This document shows positions 46,209 to 58,342 of a stretch of DNA of 64,000 bases, in pieces; position 1 is the stretch's first letter, and the number at the start of each line of letters is the position of its first letter. Under the pieces are notes generated by a model. The model searched no databases and was not told the DNA's origin. It saw only the letters and a program-made list of their open reading frames with translations. Where the stretch lies: the NCBI GenBank assembly GCA_014529385.2, contig CM043956.1, positions 88,221,221 through 88,285,220 on the forward strand, in the 5' to 3' direction. The DNA comes from Adiantum capillus-veneris (lineage: Eukaryota; Streptophyta; Polypodiopsida; Polypodiales; Pteridaceae). A program made the position numbers and the translations under genes.

Positions 46209-46475
46209 CATGTTAGCATGACACACTTTTTGTGCTAGCTAGCATATATAAAAAAACTTGGGTGCACGGTAAAATTTTCACAAATAATATGAAAATTTGT
46301 CGGAGTTTGTACAATTGGATTCCTTGTTTTAGGATCTTTCTATTGATATATAATACGTCATAGATCTTAGAGATCTACCTCATGTTAATGTACTAGCTAC
46401 CATATGTCAAATTTGTGCTAACTAGCACTGTCACGACAACAAAAAGCATGACATGTTATCATGATTTCACCCCTT
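46209..46475. mobile_element. MITE-like insertion with imperfect terminal inverted repeats
   Basis: About 265 bp absent from the matching place in copy D (18430-18435). The left end CATGTTAGCATGACACAC... and the reverse complement of the right end (CATGATAACATGTCATGC...) agree at about 17 of 22 bases. A GTGCTAG[CT]TAGCA block then follows at both ends. No ORF. Target duplication is unclear and the superfamily is not assigned. Confidence 0.5.
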
Positions 46476-46479
46476 AGCG

Positions 46480-47049
46480 TTGGAAGGTTTTCAAGAGGAT
46501 CTTTTTCTACTTGAGTGGAGTTTACATCTTGGGTTATTTTATCCCCAGGGGGGATCATTGTTGACAAATTTGCATACTTTTTTGGATCAAATTGGGCTAG
46601 TTATTATGACATGCAAGGGTCCACAGGTGTTTTTGAGTTTCATGCTCAACAGATCATGCATATCATGGTTGAGAAAGAAGCAACCTATTGTGGCCAGTTC
46701 CAGTTGTGAGGCTGAGTAAAGAGTAGTCTTCATAGATATGGCTGAGTGTGTATGGCTCTGATGCCATATGACTAATTTGGGTATTGGACAAGACACTGCC
46801 AAAATCATCTACACTAATAGTCATAGCCCACTCGCTGTTGCAGGGAAACCAATTTTCATGCTTGCACAAAGCACATTGAGGTGCATTATCACTCTGTCTA
46901 AGAGAGACTGTCAGCAAGAGAGATCATCTTGGCTTATGTTCCAAGACAGGAAAAACCTTTTAGATCTATTCACAAAGGCATCACTTTGTTATAAGTTCAA
47001 AGATTTTGGCTTACTTCCCTTGTGGATTGATCATTCCCTTAGGGCATGA
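46480..47049 (+). pseudogene. Copia D': RNase H
   Basis: Fragments LHLGLFYPQGG, RSCISWLRKKQPIVASSSCE, LGIGQDTAKIIYTN and FTKASLCYKFKDFG, homologous to 18500-18900 but continuing further 3' than copy D. Stops at about 46710 and 46760. It ends near 47049, just before the putative LTR. Confidence 0.8.
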
Positions 47050-47111
47050 CACTTCCCTATACACTAGGTTCCAACTCTCGTGAATTGCATCACTCACAGG
47101 GGGATTTTCTA

Positions 47112-47357
47112 TCATATGTGGTAGTGATGTGTGTGAACACACTTAGGACCAAGTGTGTGAACACACTTGAGACCATCGAGGCATGTTTTTCCTCACTAGG
47201 AGGTTTTGTCCCACGTGCATTGTATATATGCCCATCATATGTGGTAGTGATGTGTGTGAACACACTTAGGACCAAGTGTGTGAACACACTTGGGACCATC
47301 GAGGCATGTTTTTCCTCACTAGGAGGTTTTGTCCCACGTGCATTGTATATATGCCCA
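47112..47357 (+). repeat. 123-bp tandem duplication in copia D' LTR region
   Basis: Units 47112-47234 and 47235-47357 differ at one base. Each unit contains the hairpin AAGTGTG-TGAA-CACACTT and ends with GTATATATG, a TATA-like box, so the duplication doubles a possible promoter. It lies just after the RNase H end, where the 3' LTR should be. Confidence 0.9.
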
Positions 47358-47484
47358 TCATTCTAGGGCTAAAATATCTTTCCATTGTGCACTCAGAAAT
47401 ATACTCTCTATTGTATGACTTGATTTTCATCATCTTCTCCAAGTTGTGAGTGTCTTCTTACAATCCTATTTCCAAAAAAAAAAA

Positions 47485-47535
47485 TCCACTTTCCATCCTT
47501 CTTGGGTGTAGCAACAATAAACTCACCCCTCTATA
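47485..47535 (-). pseudogene. Tiny Ty3 reverse transcriptase sliver
   Basis: The minus strand reads GEFIVATPKKDGKW, a recognisable RT motif, directly abutting an A-rich junction with the copia LTR. Nothing more of the RT is seen, so copia D' probably inserted into, or was joined to, an older Ty3 element. 47536-48050 shows no gene. Confidence 0.5.
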
Positions 47536-48053
47536 CTAGTCACACTCCATAAAAGCGAAGCATGTACAATTTTAGTGCATAGCCACAATTTTTCTATGGA
47601 ACGTATAAAACCTCACACATGCTACACAAATTGATGACCAAATTCCACTTGTGGTAGATCACATGACCCTTTCCAATTCCACTTGTGGTGCATATCCATC
47701 GAATAATTGATTGCACTTCTCCACATTGAGCGTATAGATGGCCAATCTTATAACTCTCTCCAAATTTGATAAATCAAACATTCTTTATCATGTATTGAAA
47801 TCACTCTCTAATCTATGCCTAAGTATCTATTGGCTATGGTGTAACCATGAATGCCTCATTGGTCTATGCACCATAATCTTTACATGTGGCATCAGAGCTA
47901 GTGCATAATTAGCATGCTCTAAATACATTGGTTAACATCTCTATGCTAGATTTAGTGCTATCTCTTTAAACAATACATTGACTCATAACTCCTGAGAAGT
48001 AGCATAATTAAGGTAAAATCTTAATTATCTCTTTCCTTGGACTTGGGTATATC

Positions 48054-48403
48054 TATGTGGCCACTTCTGTGAGGAAGTGATTAGAGCTAATTGGTGGCAA
48101 GTGTTAAGATGTGTGCAGTTTTGTAAATTAGACTTGCTTGATTATGTGTGTGTTTGTTTTGTGCTTGAACCAAACTAATTTGTTGGAAAGAATCACTAAA
48201 AATTTGATGTGCACATGTGTGCACACCAAATTATGTGGTCACTTCCCTGAGGAAGTGATTATAGCTAATTGGTAGCGAGCATTAAGATGTGTACTTTTTT
48301 AAAAAATTAGGTTTGCTTGATTATGTGTGTGTTTGTTTTGTTCTTGAATTAAACTAATTTGATTGCAAGAATCAATGAAAAACTGATATGCACATGTGTG
48401 TGA
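48054..48403. repeat. 178-bp tandem repeat, two diverged copies
   Basis: Units start at TATGTGG (48054 and 48232). They share the hairpin CACTTC..TGAGGAAGTG and the phrase CTTGATTATGTGTGTGTTTG. Divergence is roughly 15% with indels, older than the other duplications here. Confidence 0.85.
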
Positions 48404-48773
48404 CGATTCTTTTTTTCAATCTTTCAAGCACAATAATTCACACTCTTTTTTGACCTAAGCACAAGATATAAAACATCAATTAATCTTCAGCTCTATGCTT
48501 GATGTTGCAAAGTAGTAATCCACTACCACCATTGCTTGTGGCCGTGTTTCAAATTTCAATGCACGGTCTCCATCTAAGTGGGTGAAACACTCCAAGTTGC
48601 TCAACATTATCATACTTCACTTGACTTCCCCTGCTGAAAGGACCATGCTATTTGTCTTCATATGTTGAAGCTACAACCTCACACCTACTTGCCTACGAGC
48701 TAATGCATGTACTTTTTTTTTTAATTCAAGAAAGCCTTGCTGGTATCTACTTGTGATGACCCGAATAATTTTG

Positions 48774-49450
48774 TTAGCAGTGATTCTTCACTATTTGAAT
48801 GACTGCAACCACTCTACACTCCATTACATATCTAGGTTTATGTGAGCTTGGACCGACATCACCTTCTTTGTTCTTTTGTTGTACTGTCTCTTTGTCACCT
48901 TCCATCACAGGCTCCTCATACAAAGAACTACTAGTAACCAATCCTTTTAATGTACTCGCAAAATGGTATGGATTTGGAGATTCTCTGGTTTTGGAACTGG
49001 CCATCATTGCTTCTATGGAAGGGCTCGTTCCGATGTATCTGCATGTGGTGTATCCCAATGTTTTTGCACATTGAATATATGCATTCAAAACGTCATTGAC
49101 ACATGCTTTATAAAGTGATATTTTGTGTTTACCACCTTCACTTGCCAGCCAACTAGCATGGATGGTCTTTGACAAGTTTATACTTGAAATTGAGCTTTCT
49201 CCCATGGACTCTTGCTGACCTATAAATACAAAACGATTAAAACCATATATATGTTAATCTCTATTATCATGTATTTAATAAGAACCAAAAAAATGATTGA
49301 TATACCAATGTCTCAGAGCTTCTCCAATGGGCGGTCCGTTGCTCCCACCAATTAAACCATCCCTCTAAAGCCTTTTTTATTATCCCATGTCACATATTTC
49401 ACCCACCATTATCGAATTGTGGAAGCTATAAGGGAGGCCCCATTTGTAGT
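48774..49450 (-). pseudogene. Unrecognised ORF, possibly transposase-derived
   Basis: A 143-residue minus-strand ORF (49205-48774) beginning INLSKTIHASWLASEGGKH, with KACVNDVLNAYIQCAKTLG and a Lys/Glu tail. Upstream, in another frame, is WFNWWEQRTAHW (about 49330-49370). The Trp-rich block before an 'HxxWL' helix reminds me of transposase-related coding repeats in non-seed plants, but I cannot name a family. Confidence 0.4.
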
Positions 49451-49847
49451 CTCTACTAAGCGCCATGCTTCACACATTTCAATGCGATGCATTTGTCTAT
49501 TTGTAGCAACATGTTTTTTTGTGTGTTTTTGTAGACTCTACTCCCAATTGAGAGCTCCCTCCCCTCCATTACATTATGCTTCCTCCATTGTATGCAACTC
49601 ATATTGCCAACCAATTAGGCGCGGCTTCATCAAACATAAATCTAGCAAATTCTTCTGATTCACGCTCACACCTCTACATAACTATGTTTAAATTTCTCCA
49701 AAACAACATGCATGTTTCTTTGTCTTATTCTTTACATTCACATATTCCAATCATCTACAATGCTTGTATGTTGTACACATAGAACAAATAAGTAATAAAA
49801 GGTGTCTTATATCAAAACATGCTATCTAACATATTTATAAATTCACT

Positions 49848-50033
49848 TGCCTATGATCATAAACAGAGTAGGACATAGCTGCCCATTTTTCAATCCGATG
49901 CATATGATCAAAGTAAACACCAAGCACTACTCAAATCTCTTGCCTAGGATCATAAAGAGAGTAGGACATAGCTGCCCATTTTTCAATCCGATGCATATGA
50001 TCAAAGTGAACCCCAAGCACTACTCAAATCTCT
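49848..50033 (-). repeat. 93-bp in-frame tandem duplication
   Basis: Units 49848-49940 and 49941-50033, about 96% identical, 31 codons. On the minus strand each reads VVLGVxFDHMHRIEKWAAMSY. Confidence 0.9.
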
Positions 50034-50049
50034 TGTCCCTCCTCGCCTC

Positions 50050-51478
50050 ATTCTATTGACTAGTTTAACTCCAAAAGTAGGCCCTTTTGTGGACATTTTG
50101 AAAACGTAACATTTATCATTAGGTCCACCTTGGCCTGGAAAACGACTTCCATGAAAGAATGGAAAAACACACCATTTTTGTAGCAATAGTATATTGTTGT
50201 ATCCATCACTGACAACCTGACCATGTTTAGATTCCCATTTGACACAATACTTTTGAATCCTGTATTCTAAACAAGCGACATTATTTCCTCAAGAAAACTA
50301 TTAAGCTCTACATCAGTGGCTTCTAAATCATCTTCTTAAGTCAAAGATTGAAACAGCATTTGATGAGAAACTAACATTTGTACTTTTCTAGGACCCCCCT
50401 TCTCAATATTTAAAATTGTCTTAACAAGATCGTGCACCTTTTCAAGAGCTTCCCTTCTAGTACTTGGCTGTACATTGTGGTCATGCACTCCCTAATTTAT
50501 ATAAACGTGTTATTGTTGTTTCCTTTGGCATCACATAATAGATCATAGACTTGAAAACATTTGAACAAGTAATCATCCTGTCACAATAGTGGTAGGTTAT
50601 TTTAGAGTTACCTTAGCCCATGCTGATTTGTCTGTCCAAATGTCCATGAAAGAAGGCATCATTGTATCTTCTTTCACCAAGGTAAAAAGAGCATGTCACT
50701 CTGCAACATTGAAGGCTTCCAAGACAATAACTCAAACGCACAGTGCAATCTATGCCATGTTGGTCAATGATGGGCGAGACCAAAGGTGACCATCGTACTT
50801 CTCCTCCATACCGAGCATCCTTTTATTGTGGTGAATTGGAGGAAACTCAAAACAAAAATGGCCATTATACAAATTTGAGAGCTCATCAACCTTTTTGGGA
50901 GGTCCACAAATCTCTAAAAGTTTAGAAAAACTGCACAATTTACCTTTGTCTTTCATCCATGAAATGATGGATGTATCCTTTCAATATTTTTGCCTTGTAT
51001 GCTCCACCCCATCTTGTGTGTCTGGAAAGGGTTCTGGTGACCTCGTTAGTTCCACTCTCTCCAAAACAACTATGTCTGTATCTTCATCAATATCAACATT
51101 TAAATGTGATGGAGTCAAACTTTTGTTACATGGTGTAGAAAACACAGAAGCATCACCGACTTCTTCACTTGTTTCTAAACTATCAGCCACATAGACATAG
51201 TCATCCGAATGAAGAATGTGGTAAGCTGATGACTGTGTATGGTCAAGAAGGTGATTCTTTTGATCTTCATGATCCGATCTTGGTAACATATTGACCTAAG
51301 ACTCAGAGTTCCCCGTCTGAATGACTGCTTTCAAGCCTTCAAACTTAATAGAAGGAGGCAATAGGCTTTTAAGAAAATATTCACTAAGTAGAAGCTCTCC
51401 ATTTTGTAATGAGACTCTATAATCCATTTGAGCATCATTAATTATCCATGAAAGGATAGTTGTAGCTGTATCTATCAT
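50050..51478 (-). pseudogene. Long decayed minus-strand coding region, unrecognised
   Basis: Largely readable coding with a few stops. 51478-51296 (MIDTATTILSWIINDAQMDY...) is followed by 51289-50981, an acidic Ser/Asp stretch with TDIVVLERVELT. Next comes 50956-50750 (LLEICGPPKKVDELSNLYNG, YDGHLWSRPSL), then FMDIWTDKSAWAKVTL (about 50600-50650) and 50245-50060. The phrase order looks like one gene continuing toward the 48.8-49.4 kb ORF. No DDE or zinc-finger motif was identified with confidence. Confidence 0.4.
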
Positions 51479-51719
51479 GTTTTAGACAAACAAGGAGGAA
51501 TAATACTTGAGGTAAATAGAATGACAAAAAGACAAGGAAGAGAATGTGTATAAGGCACAAAGAAAGTGTAAAATCATGGAGCTGCAAAAAGTTAATGCGT
51601 TCATTGAAAATTGTTGTAAATAGATTTGGAATATTCACTCTTAAAGGTATGCAGAGTCATAGTCACTAAGATACATTTGAATCAACATTTTGCCAAATCC
51701 ATTTGTTGACTTATTGAGC

Positions 51720-52371
51720 TTTCAAAATCTCCCCAAATACGTGCATATAATTTTTTTTGAATATAGTATATATAAAATATATGATGTTTACAAAAATATA
51801 TATTATGTAGTATAGAGTATAGTTTTATATATCACCAAATAAGCGCTTTAAAACTAAAATGGACATAGTATATATAGAATATATGGTATTTAAGTATATA
51901 ATATATAGAGTTATATTACATTAGATATATATAATTAAATTTATGGCATTTAAGTATATAGTATATAGAGTTATATTACACAAGATATATATGTCTATAT
52001 AGTATTTATTTATACTATATAGCTATACTGTACTAATATAATATAGTTATATTATACTATAGAATATATAAGTATATTATATACTATACATACTATACGT
52101 TTAGTATATAGTAATATTATATTAATATAATATATACTTAATATTATATTTATATATTTACTTATAGTTACATATATATGGTATATAGTTATATTATATA
52201 CTTATAAAATATAATAATTTGTACATAATATATAGTATATAGTAGATAATATATATAGAGTTATATTTATAGTTATACTAATATCTATAGAGTATACTTA
52301 TACCTATACTTATAATATATCTTCATAGTTATATTATATACTTGTGTAATATAACAGTATGTATATAATAT
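51720..52371. repeat. AT-rich (TATA)-type low-complexity block
   Basis: Irregular TA/TATAGTATA repeats, almost GC-free, interrupted at 52372 by the miniature LTR element and resuming at 54133. Confidence 0.9.
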
Positions 52372-52373
52372 TG

Positions 52374-52494
52374 TGATGTATGGCCGGACCGCCCGAATGT
52401 GAACCTACTTGTAATTACCTCTCATGCTAATATAAGGAGCTGCTCTCGGATGCAAGAGGCAAGCCTAGTTGGTTCCTATCTGGCATACACTACA
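52374..52494 (+). repeat. 5' LTR of the miniature element
   Basis: 121 bp, about 88-90% identical to 54012-54132. Contains the shared CCGAATGTGAACCTACTTGT and CTCTCGGATGCAAGAGGC stretches. Confidence 0.8.
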
Positions 52495-54011
52495 TTGATG
52501 GAGGAGACGGGCAAGGGTTAGTTAGAAAACCCTTTCTTGGTTTTCTTGGGAAGCCAAAGATGGCGATCTTCTCATGGGTTACAGGGTAGCCAGAGCCTTA
52601 TGCGATTACGAGTGATAGAAGTACCACTCTCTCAGATGTGTTAACACTAAAGCGACTCTTTGTTTTCCTAGACCTGCTCTCGCCATCAACATGCACCTAT
52701 TTGTAGTCGCAATTGTATCTCTAGCCCTTTTGATACCTGTATTATTGTTACCGTTATGCTTACCTCTAGCTTCACACGCGTGGTGGTCATAGCTGCTACC
52801 TTTGAAACATTTCGACTCTAGCATGCTTGCAGCTTCGTGTATCACTCTAGCGGCTATGTCCCTGCTCGTCCTACTGTCCAGTAGTTGTCTGTGACTGGAG
52901 ATGTCAGTAGTGGGAATGAACCTGCTCAGTGCCCTTATGTTGTCAACCCTTGCTTCTTTGCTTCCGTTGCAATTTCTTTTTCTTACACACATGTCAACAA
53001 TTGCGGCATTTAGTTCTTGGTTCTTGGCCTTTTACTCTATCTTTTCTCTACTACATTAGTGTATGTGACTCTTTTTGTGACGTGCTTTATTACCCTTCAC
53101 ATGCCTCAACCAGAAGCTAATTGAGGACCTTCAGCACGAAAAAACACTAGTCCCTATAGAAGGAGTTGAGAGCCAATTGATCATTCAACACCCAATTCTG
53201 AGATTTCACAAGAAGTATACAAGCAGTTCAAGAGTGCAGATATCTTTGAAGCTATTAAGAGCAGAAACATGAGTTTACATAGCAATGCTACACAAGTGCT
53301 TGGTCTTTTTGTTTTTGAAGCATTGTTGCCAAGTGGTAGCCAAGAATCTGAAATTTTTGTGAATGTTTTGTGCATCAACCTACACTTAATGGGCTCTACA
53401 CTGCTCATTCCGTGACATATTTAGATTATCTCTTCATGCTCCAGGTCCATTTTAGTCATTATTGATTTTAATATATTTGAATAGGTAGGAGATGTCGCCT
53501 CTATTTTGTGGTTCAAAGACATAGGAGTTGCTGTATCATTGGTGCAGAAGTGCTTGGTCTTTATGCTTTCATAATTGTGATCGAGAGTCCCAATCCTTTT
53601 CTTTCTAGGTGTTTAGTGGTAGTCTTTGAATAATCTTTGGCTCATTTTGCAAGCTAGTTCTTGTTGAATAATTGTTATTCTCACACCAAGCCCCTTTTGG
53701 GAAGTATGTATGTCACCAAAAACATCATGTTCATGTTGTTATGTCGTAGCCCTCGTTTTGTAGTTCGTCATCTTGTCCACTTCATTGGGATAGCGACCTA
53801 ATGTTTGCATAAGTAAGATGTATGAGTTCCATGCCTTGATGATGTCGGCATGATGATGAGTCTAGCCCCCAAGTTCAGTCCCTAGCCCCTAAGCTGTTGT
53901 ATGTTCACTCCCCCTGGATGAGGCGTTGGAGTTATCCCTTCCTATCGAGTCCATTCTCAGCCCAAATTGTAAAAAGGATATCCATCTTTTTTCTCCACAA
54001 GGAGGGAGGTT

Positions 54012-54132
54012 TGGTGTGTGTCCGGACGGCCCGAATGTGAACCTACTTGTAACTACCTCTCATGTCAATATAAGAAGCTTCTCTCGGATGCAAGAGGCAA
54101 GCCTAGTTGGATCCTATCTAGCATACACTACA
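54012..54132 (+). repeat. 3' LTR of the miniature element
   Basis: 121 bp, preceded by the purine tract and followed directly by AT-rich flank. Confidence 0.8.
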
Positions 54133-54790
54133 ATATAGAGTGTATAGTATATAATATATATAGAGTTATACTTATAGCTATAATATACTTATACCTATCA
54201 TTAATATATAGTTAAAGTTATACTTATACCTACACTTATGATATATACTCATAGTTATATTATATACTTATTTAATAATCTAGCATGTACTTAATATAGA
54301 GTATATAGTATATAATATATATAGTTATACTTATAGTTATAGAGAACGTATACATATATACTATAAGATACATTGTACTAATATTATATAACTATATATA
54401 TTAAAAACGTATATTTTATGCATATTATATATATATTATACGTATATATACTATAGGATATATTATACTAATATTATATAAGTGTAAACACATAATCCAT
54501 ATACTAAACGTATAAACCATGCACCAAGCATATAAATAAACGTATCATATAATTATATATTATAGACTATATACTATACTCATACTATTACTATAAATAT
54601 ATATAGTTATAATGTATGTATATCATATACATATTATATATATACTATAAGTTATTATATACTAATATTCTACAATTATATATATTATACATATATTGTG
54701 CTTATAATTATTGATATTAATTATGCATATTATCCCTCATCATACATAATATATTATATATGCTATGTTATATAGTATTTATTGTTCATA
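54133..54790. repeat. AT-rich low-complexity block (continuation)
   Basis: The same TATA-type sequence as 51720-52371, so the miniature element split one block of about 1.3 kb. Confidence 0.9.
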
Positions 54791-54947
54791 TTCAGTTTGA
54801 GTTTGGTTTTATTCTATTTGGACTTTGTCCGCTCATAATGTGAATCTCAATGGTTAGGGTTTAAGCTTTACAACTCTGGGAGCGGAAAGTCTACCTCCTC
54901 GAGCCCCAAGTAGGTACCATCTCTCTCTTGCCCGCTAGACCTTTGTG

Positions 54948-55089
<142 letters not shown>

Positions 55090-55259
55090 GCCGTTCTAGT
55101 GTGAGGAAGATAGTCCGCACACGCGGATGATGGTGGGGGCTCTGCCCCCCCCCCCGCCCCCCTCCCCCCCAACTTTTTTCACGTTGAACAGTATGGAATT
55201 GATGGTCTTCGTTGCGCTGAATGGCATTGTTAGGCGATTAATGTCTTTCTTCTAGTTTT

Positions 55260-55440
55260 GCTTAATGGTGTTGGTAGGAAATTAATTAAAATCTCTCTTA
55301 ATCCGTTCTATTTAATCCCAAAATTGCAAAAAAAGGGGGGAGCCAAAGCTTCCCCCCCCCCCCGTTTTTTTTGCAATTTTGGGCTTAAATAGGACGTCTT
55401 AGCAGAGAGTTTTCATTAAATTTTAAATTAAACTCCACCG
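55260..55440. repeat. Foldback (long inverted repeat) with G/C loop base
   Basis: Left arm about 55268-55340 and right arm about 55352-55439. The inner 45 bp (TTTAATCCCAAAATTGCAAA then A/G runs, against C/T runs then TTGCAATTTTGGGCTTAAAT) pair almost perfectly around a loop of about 11 bp; outer parts pair imperfectly. It would form a long RNA hairpin if transcribed, and resembles a foldback MITE. Confidence 0.75.
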
Positions 55441-57979
55441 AATGAACAAATTCATGTATAAGCTCATCAAATTGACAAAAAAGGGGAAGGTAGAGCTCCC
55501 ATATCATCCGCTGTCAGGGGATATGTGATCGCTACATAAGCCGGGCAGGCGGCGGGCCTCTAGCCGTGGGAGGTGTGAAAGAGAGAGAACAAGAGACACT
55601 GACAGCTTTGAAAACCACCTCAATCATCAATTAATTGAATATTACCTTGAGTACAACTTGGTCCTTAGCCAAGACAAGTTGTTAACAACACCGTCACTTG
55701 GATCATCTGCTAACTAGGAGTTTAAGCTCCCGTTTATAGGATTAATCAGGTCGTTAATGACACTGGGATTAACAGAATGATTAATCAAACATTAGCTGAT
55801 GACGATGATGGAAATTTCCTCCTACCGCTTTATCTGCTTCAACTGACCTTAGGTTCTGTAAATTCTATCTTTCTATGTTGGTCTTTCCCTGCTTCGATAG
55901 CACTCAAGAGCTTTCTCTGGTCTACGTCCTCAATTACTAGCAATAAGCTGCAAATTTTCCTTAATTATCTTCAGGCTCTATGTGCCCTTGATGAACGAGT
56001 TCGATGGAGTCAGCTTATTTGATTCTTTACTTTTCTCTTGCTCCGCCTTCCTTCCTTCACCACTGTCTCCCGCTCCGCCTTCCTTACTTTACCAAGGTTG
56101 AAAGCGAGAGAGAAAAACGTTGTCTTTGGGTACCTTTTTCTTTATGCTTGACTTATGCTCATCGAGAGAGAGACTTCATTTTTTCTTTGCTCTGGTTCTT
56201 AGGCGGTATCCTGCTTCAAACCCTCCCTTGCCGGCTTTGCTAGCCGAGGTCTCCTTCTCCTTTTTTATTAACTCCCTTCACACCTCTTGCTGAGCTCCCC
56301 TCGCTTTGCCGGCCTCTTTCTCTAGTATAAGGCTCGACTCCTTCTTCTTGTAGCTTCTCTAGCACGGATCCTTGTCAAAGCTCGAGAGAGAGAGACAGAA
56401 AAGGTCTTTGGTCCTTTCCTTCATTCAAGCTCGAGACAGAGAGAAAGCCCTTCTTGTTCCTCTCCAAGCTTGAAGCGCCTCTCCTCTTGCTCGTTGCCTT
56501 TCGTTCCTGCTCCTCCTTAATTGCCTTGCCCTCGTTATCTCGCTTCCATGCAATAATAATTCCTCTATTTTTAGCTTGCCCCTACCTTAGCAGTAGCACC
56601 GGTGTCACCGTGTAGGAATTCCATTGCTGACGTGGCAATCAACTTTTTCGGACCAGCATAAAATCCACCTCGGTTGGTGCGGGAACTGAGTGCCATGGCG
56701 AGCTAGGCATCTTTGGACTCACGGCCACTCTTGTCCAAGCGCCTCTGCGGCCTACGCGAGCACGGCTTCATCGCCCTACACTGCTGCCCGTCATTTGTAC
56801 GCCATGGCCTCGTTTCTTTTTTCTTCTAATTTGCCCCCTTCACAACCACTTACATTGGGTGGGCTTCTCTACCTTAACTTTGGGCGGCCATGCCATAAGT
56901 GGGCGGCCTTGCCTTGGGCAACCCTTGGCCCTTGTTGGGCACCTTATTTAGCATGCACTTGTTGAACAATGCACATTGCCAAGCACGACAACTTCCTTGA
57001 GTGGTCCCGCAGTCAATGCATTCTAAGAGACCACATTCCGAACACGAAGCTCTTCAAGCACTTTTTGTACCACATTTGGCGTACATGTAGACTATTGTAA
57101 TCCTGCTCTTGGCAATATACCATGCTATCCATGCACTACAGAAGATAACATTTTGGATAGATTTCCCTTGAGCACTTACTCTTTTGCATTCAAAAACCCT
57201 GGCTGCAGCTCATTGACCGAGCGGACCGCAGTGGTGCGGAACCGGCCCCCCGGTGAATCTTTATTAGCCAATATCTTGGCAACCGGAACTCTGATCACTG
57301 ATCTGAAAAGACGGACGCGCTCCACAAAGTGAGAAATTCATGCCCATGCATTCATTTCATTTCTATCACCTCATCTGCAGTTTCCCAATCCGGTACGGAT
57401 TTGCAATTGACTTGAACTTTAAACTGCCCTAACTTCTTCACCGTAGCTCCTATCGATGAGCCGTAAAGACAGGATGGTAGAGCACTTCAAGCACTGTAGT
57501 TTTAGATCATAATATTCCATTTGTGCTCACTTCAATCATAATCATTTTTGGAATCATTAAGACATATGTTGGCCTTTTTAAGCCGCATCTGGCATACATT
57601 AATCATTAAACTTTGCCTATTAACAAGCCCTCATCACTGACCATTAATCAAGTAGGCTTTTAATAAGCTTGATCTGCATCTTCTTGGCACATTTCTTAGC
57701 ATGAGAGGGGAGCTGCACGACACCGCGTGCGCGGATGAGGGGGGGCTTTGCCTCCCCCTTTTTTTTGTCTATTTGATGAGCTTATACATAAATTTGTTCA
57801 TCGGGGCGTGCATGGATGATGAGGGAGATCTGCTTCCCCCTTTTTTTGTTGATTTGATGAGCTTTGTAAACGGCATTGTACAAAAAATTCCATTGCTTTC
57901 ATTTTTTGAAATACTACCTACATTATTTGATATAATCATTAATAAGCACATCAAAAACACAAAACAAAAAGGGGGAGAC
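55441..57979. other. Non-coding region with dispersed G/C hairpin motifs
   Basis: No gene recognised in 2.5 kb. A motif of the form GCGGATGA-(G)n-CTCTGCC-(C)n recurs near 55125-55165 and 57725-57765, in variant form at 57815-57850, and inverted near 55480-55515. The adjacent phrase GATGAGCTTATACATAAATTTGTTCAT at 57775-57801 has an inverted match at 55444-55472, so the ends of this interval are inverted repeats of each other. The centre (55.6-57.6 kb) is CT-rich unique sequence. Confidence 0.5.
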
Positions 57980-58340
57980 AGAGTATACAGATTGTAAAAT
58001 GATGGTATATAGATTACATAGTATATAAAGTCTTACTTATTCTTATACTAACAATATATATATATATAACATAAAGTATATAATATATATAGTATAAAGA
58101 GCCTATAACATATAATATATATAGATTATATAGTATATTTATCTAATATAGTTCTACGATAGAGTATATAGTCTATATATAGCATAAAGTATATAATATA
58201 TAACATAAAGTATAAATTTTTTAGCACAAAGTATACAAAACACAAATTATATAGTTTTTAGTTTATATAAAACCAATATTTTGCAGTTAAGTACACATTA
58301 CATATTATATAAACTAAAAACTATATAATTTTTGTTTTGT
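57980..58340. repeat. AT-rich low-complexity block
   Basis: TATA-type repeats like those at 51.7-54.8 kb. Confidence 0.85.
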
Positions 58341-58342
58341 AG

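Larger units (their letters stand above)
52374..54132 (+). mobile_element. Miniature LTR retrotransposon (TRIM/LARD-like), complete
   Basis: Two direct repeats of 121 bp bracket a 1.5-kb non-coding interior; the whole element sits inside AT-rich DNA that continues on both sides. LTRs begin TG and end CA (TGATGTATGG.../TGGTGTGTGT... to ...CATACACTACA). The interior ends in the purine-rich CACAAGGAGGGAGGTT at the 3' LTR, a polypurine tract, which sets the orientation as plus. A short target duplication (ATAT) is possible but not decisive in AT-rich DNA. No gag or pol was recognised, so it would be mobilised in trans. No standard PBS was recognised after the 5' LTR. Confidence 0.7.
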
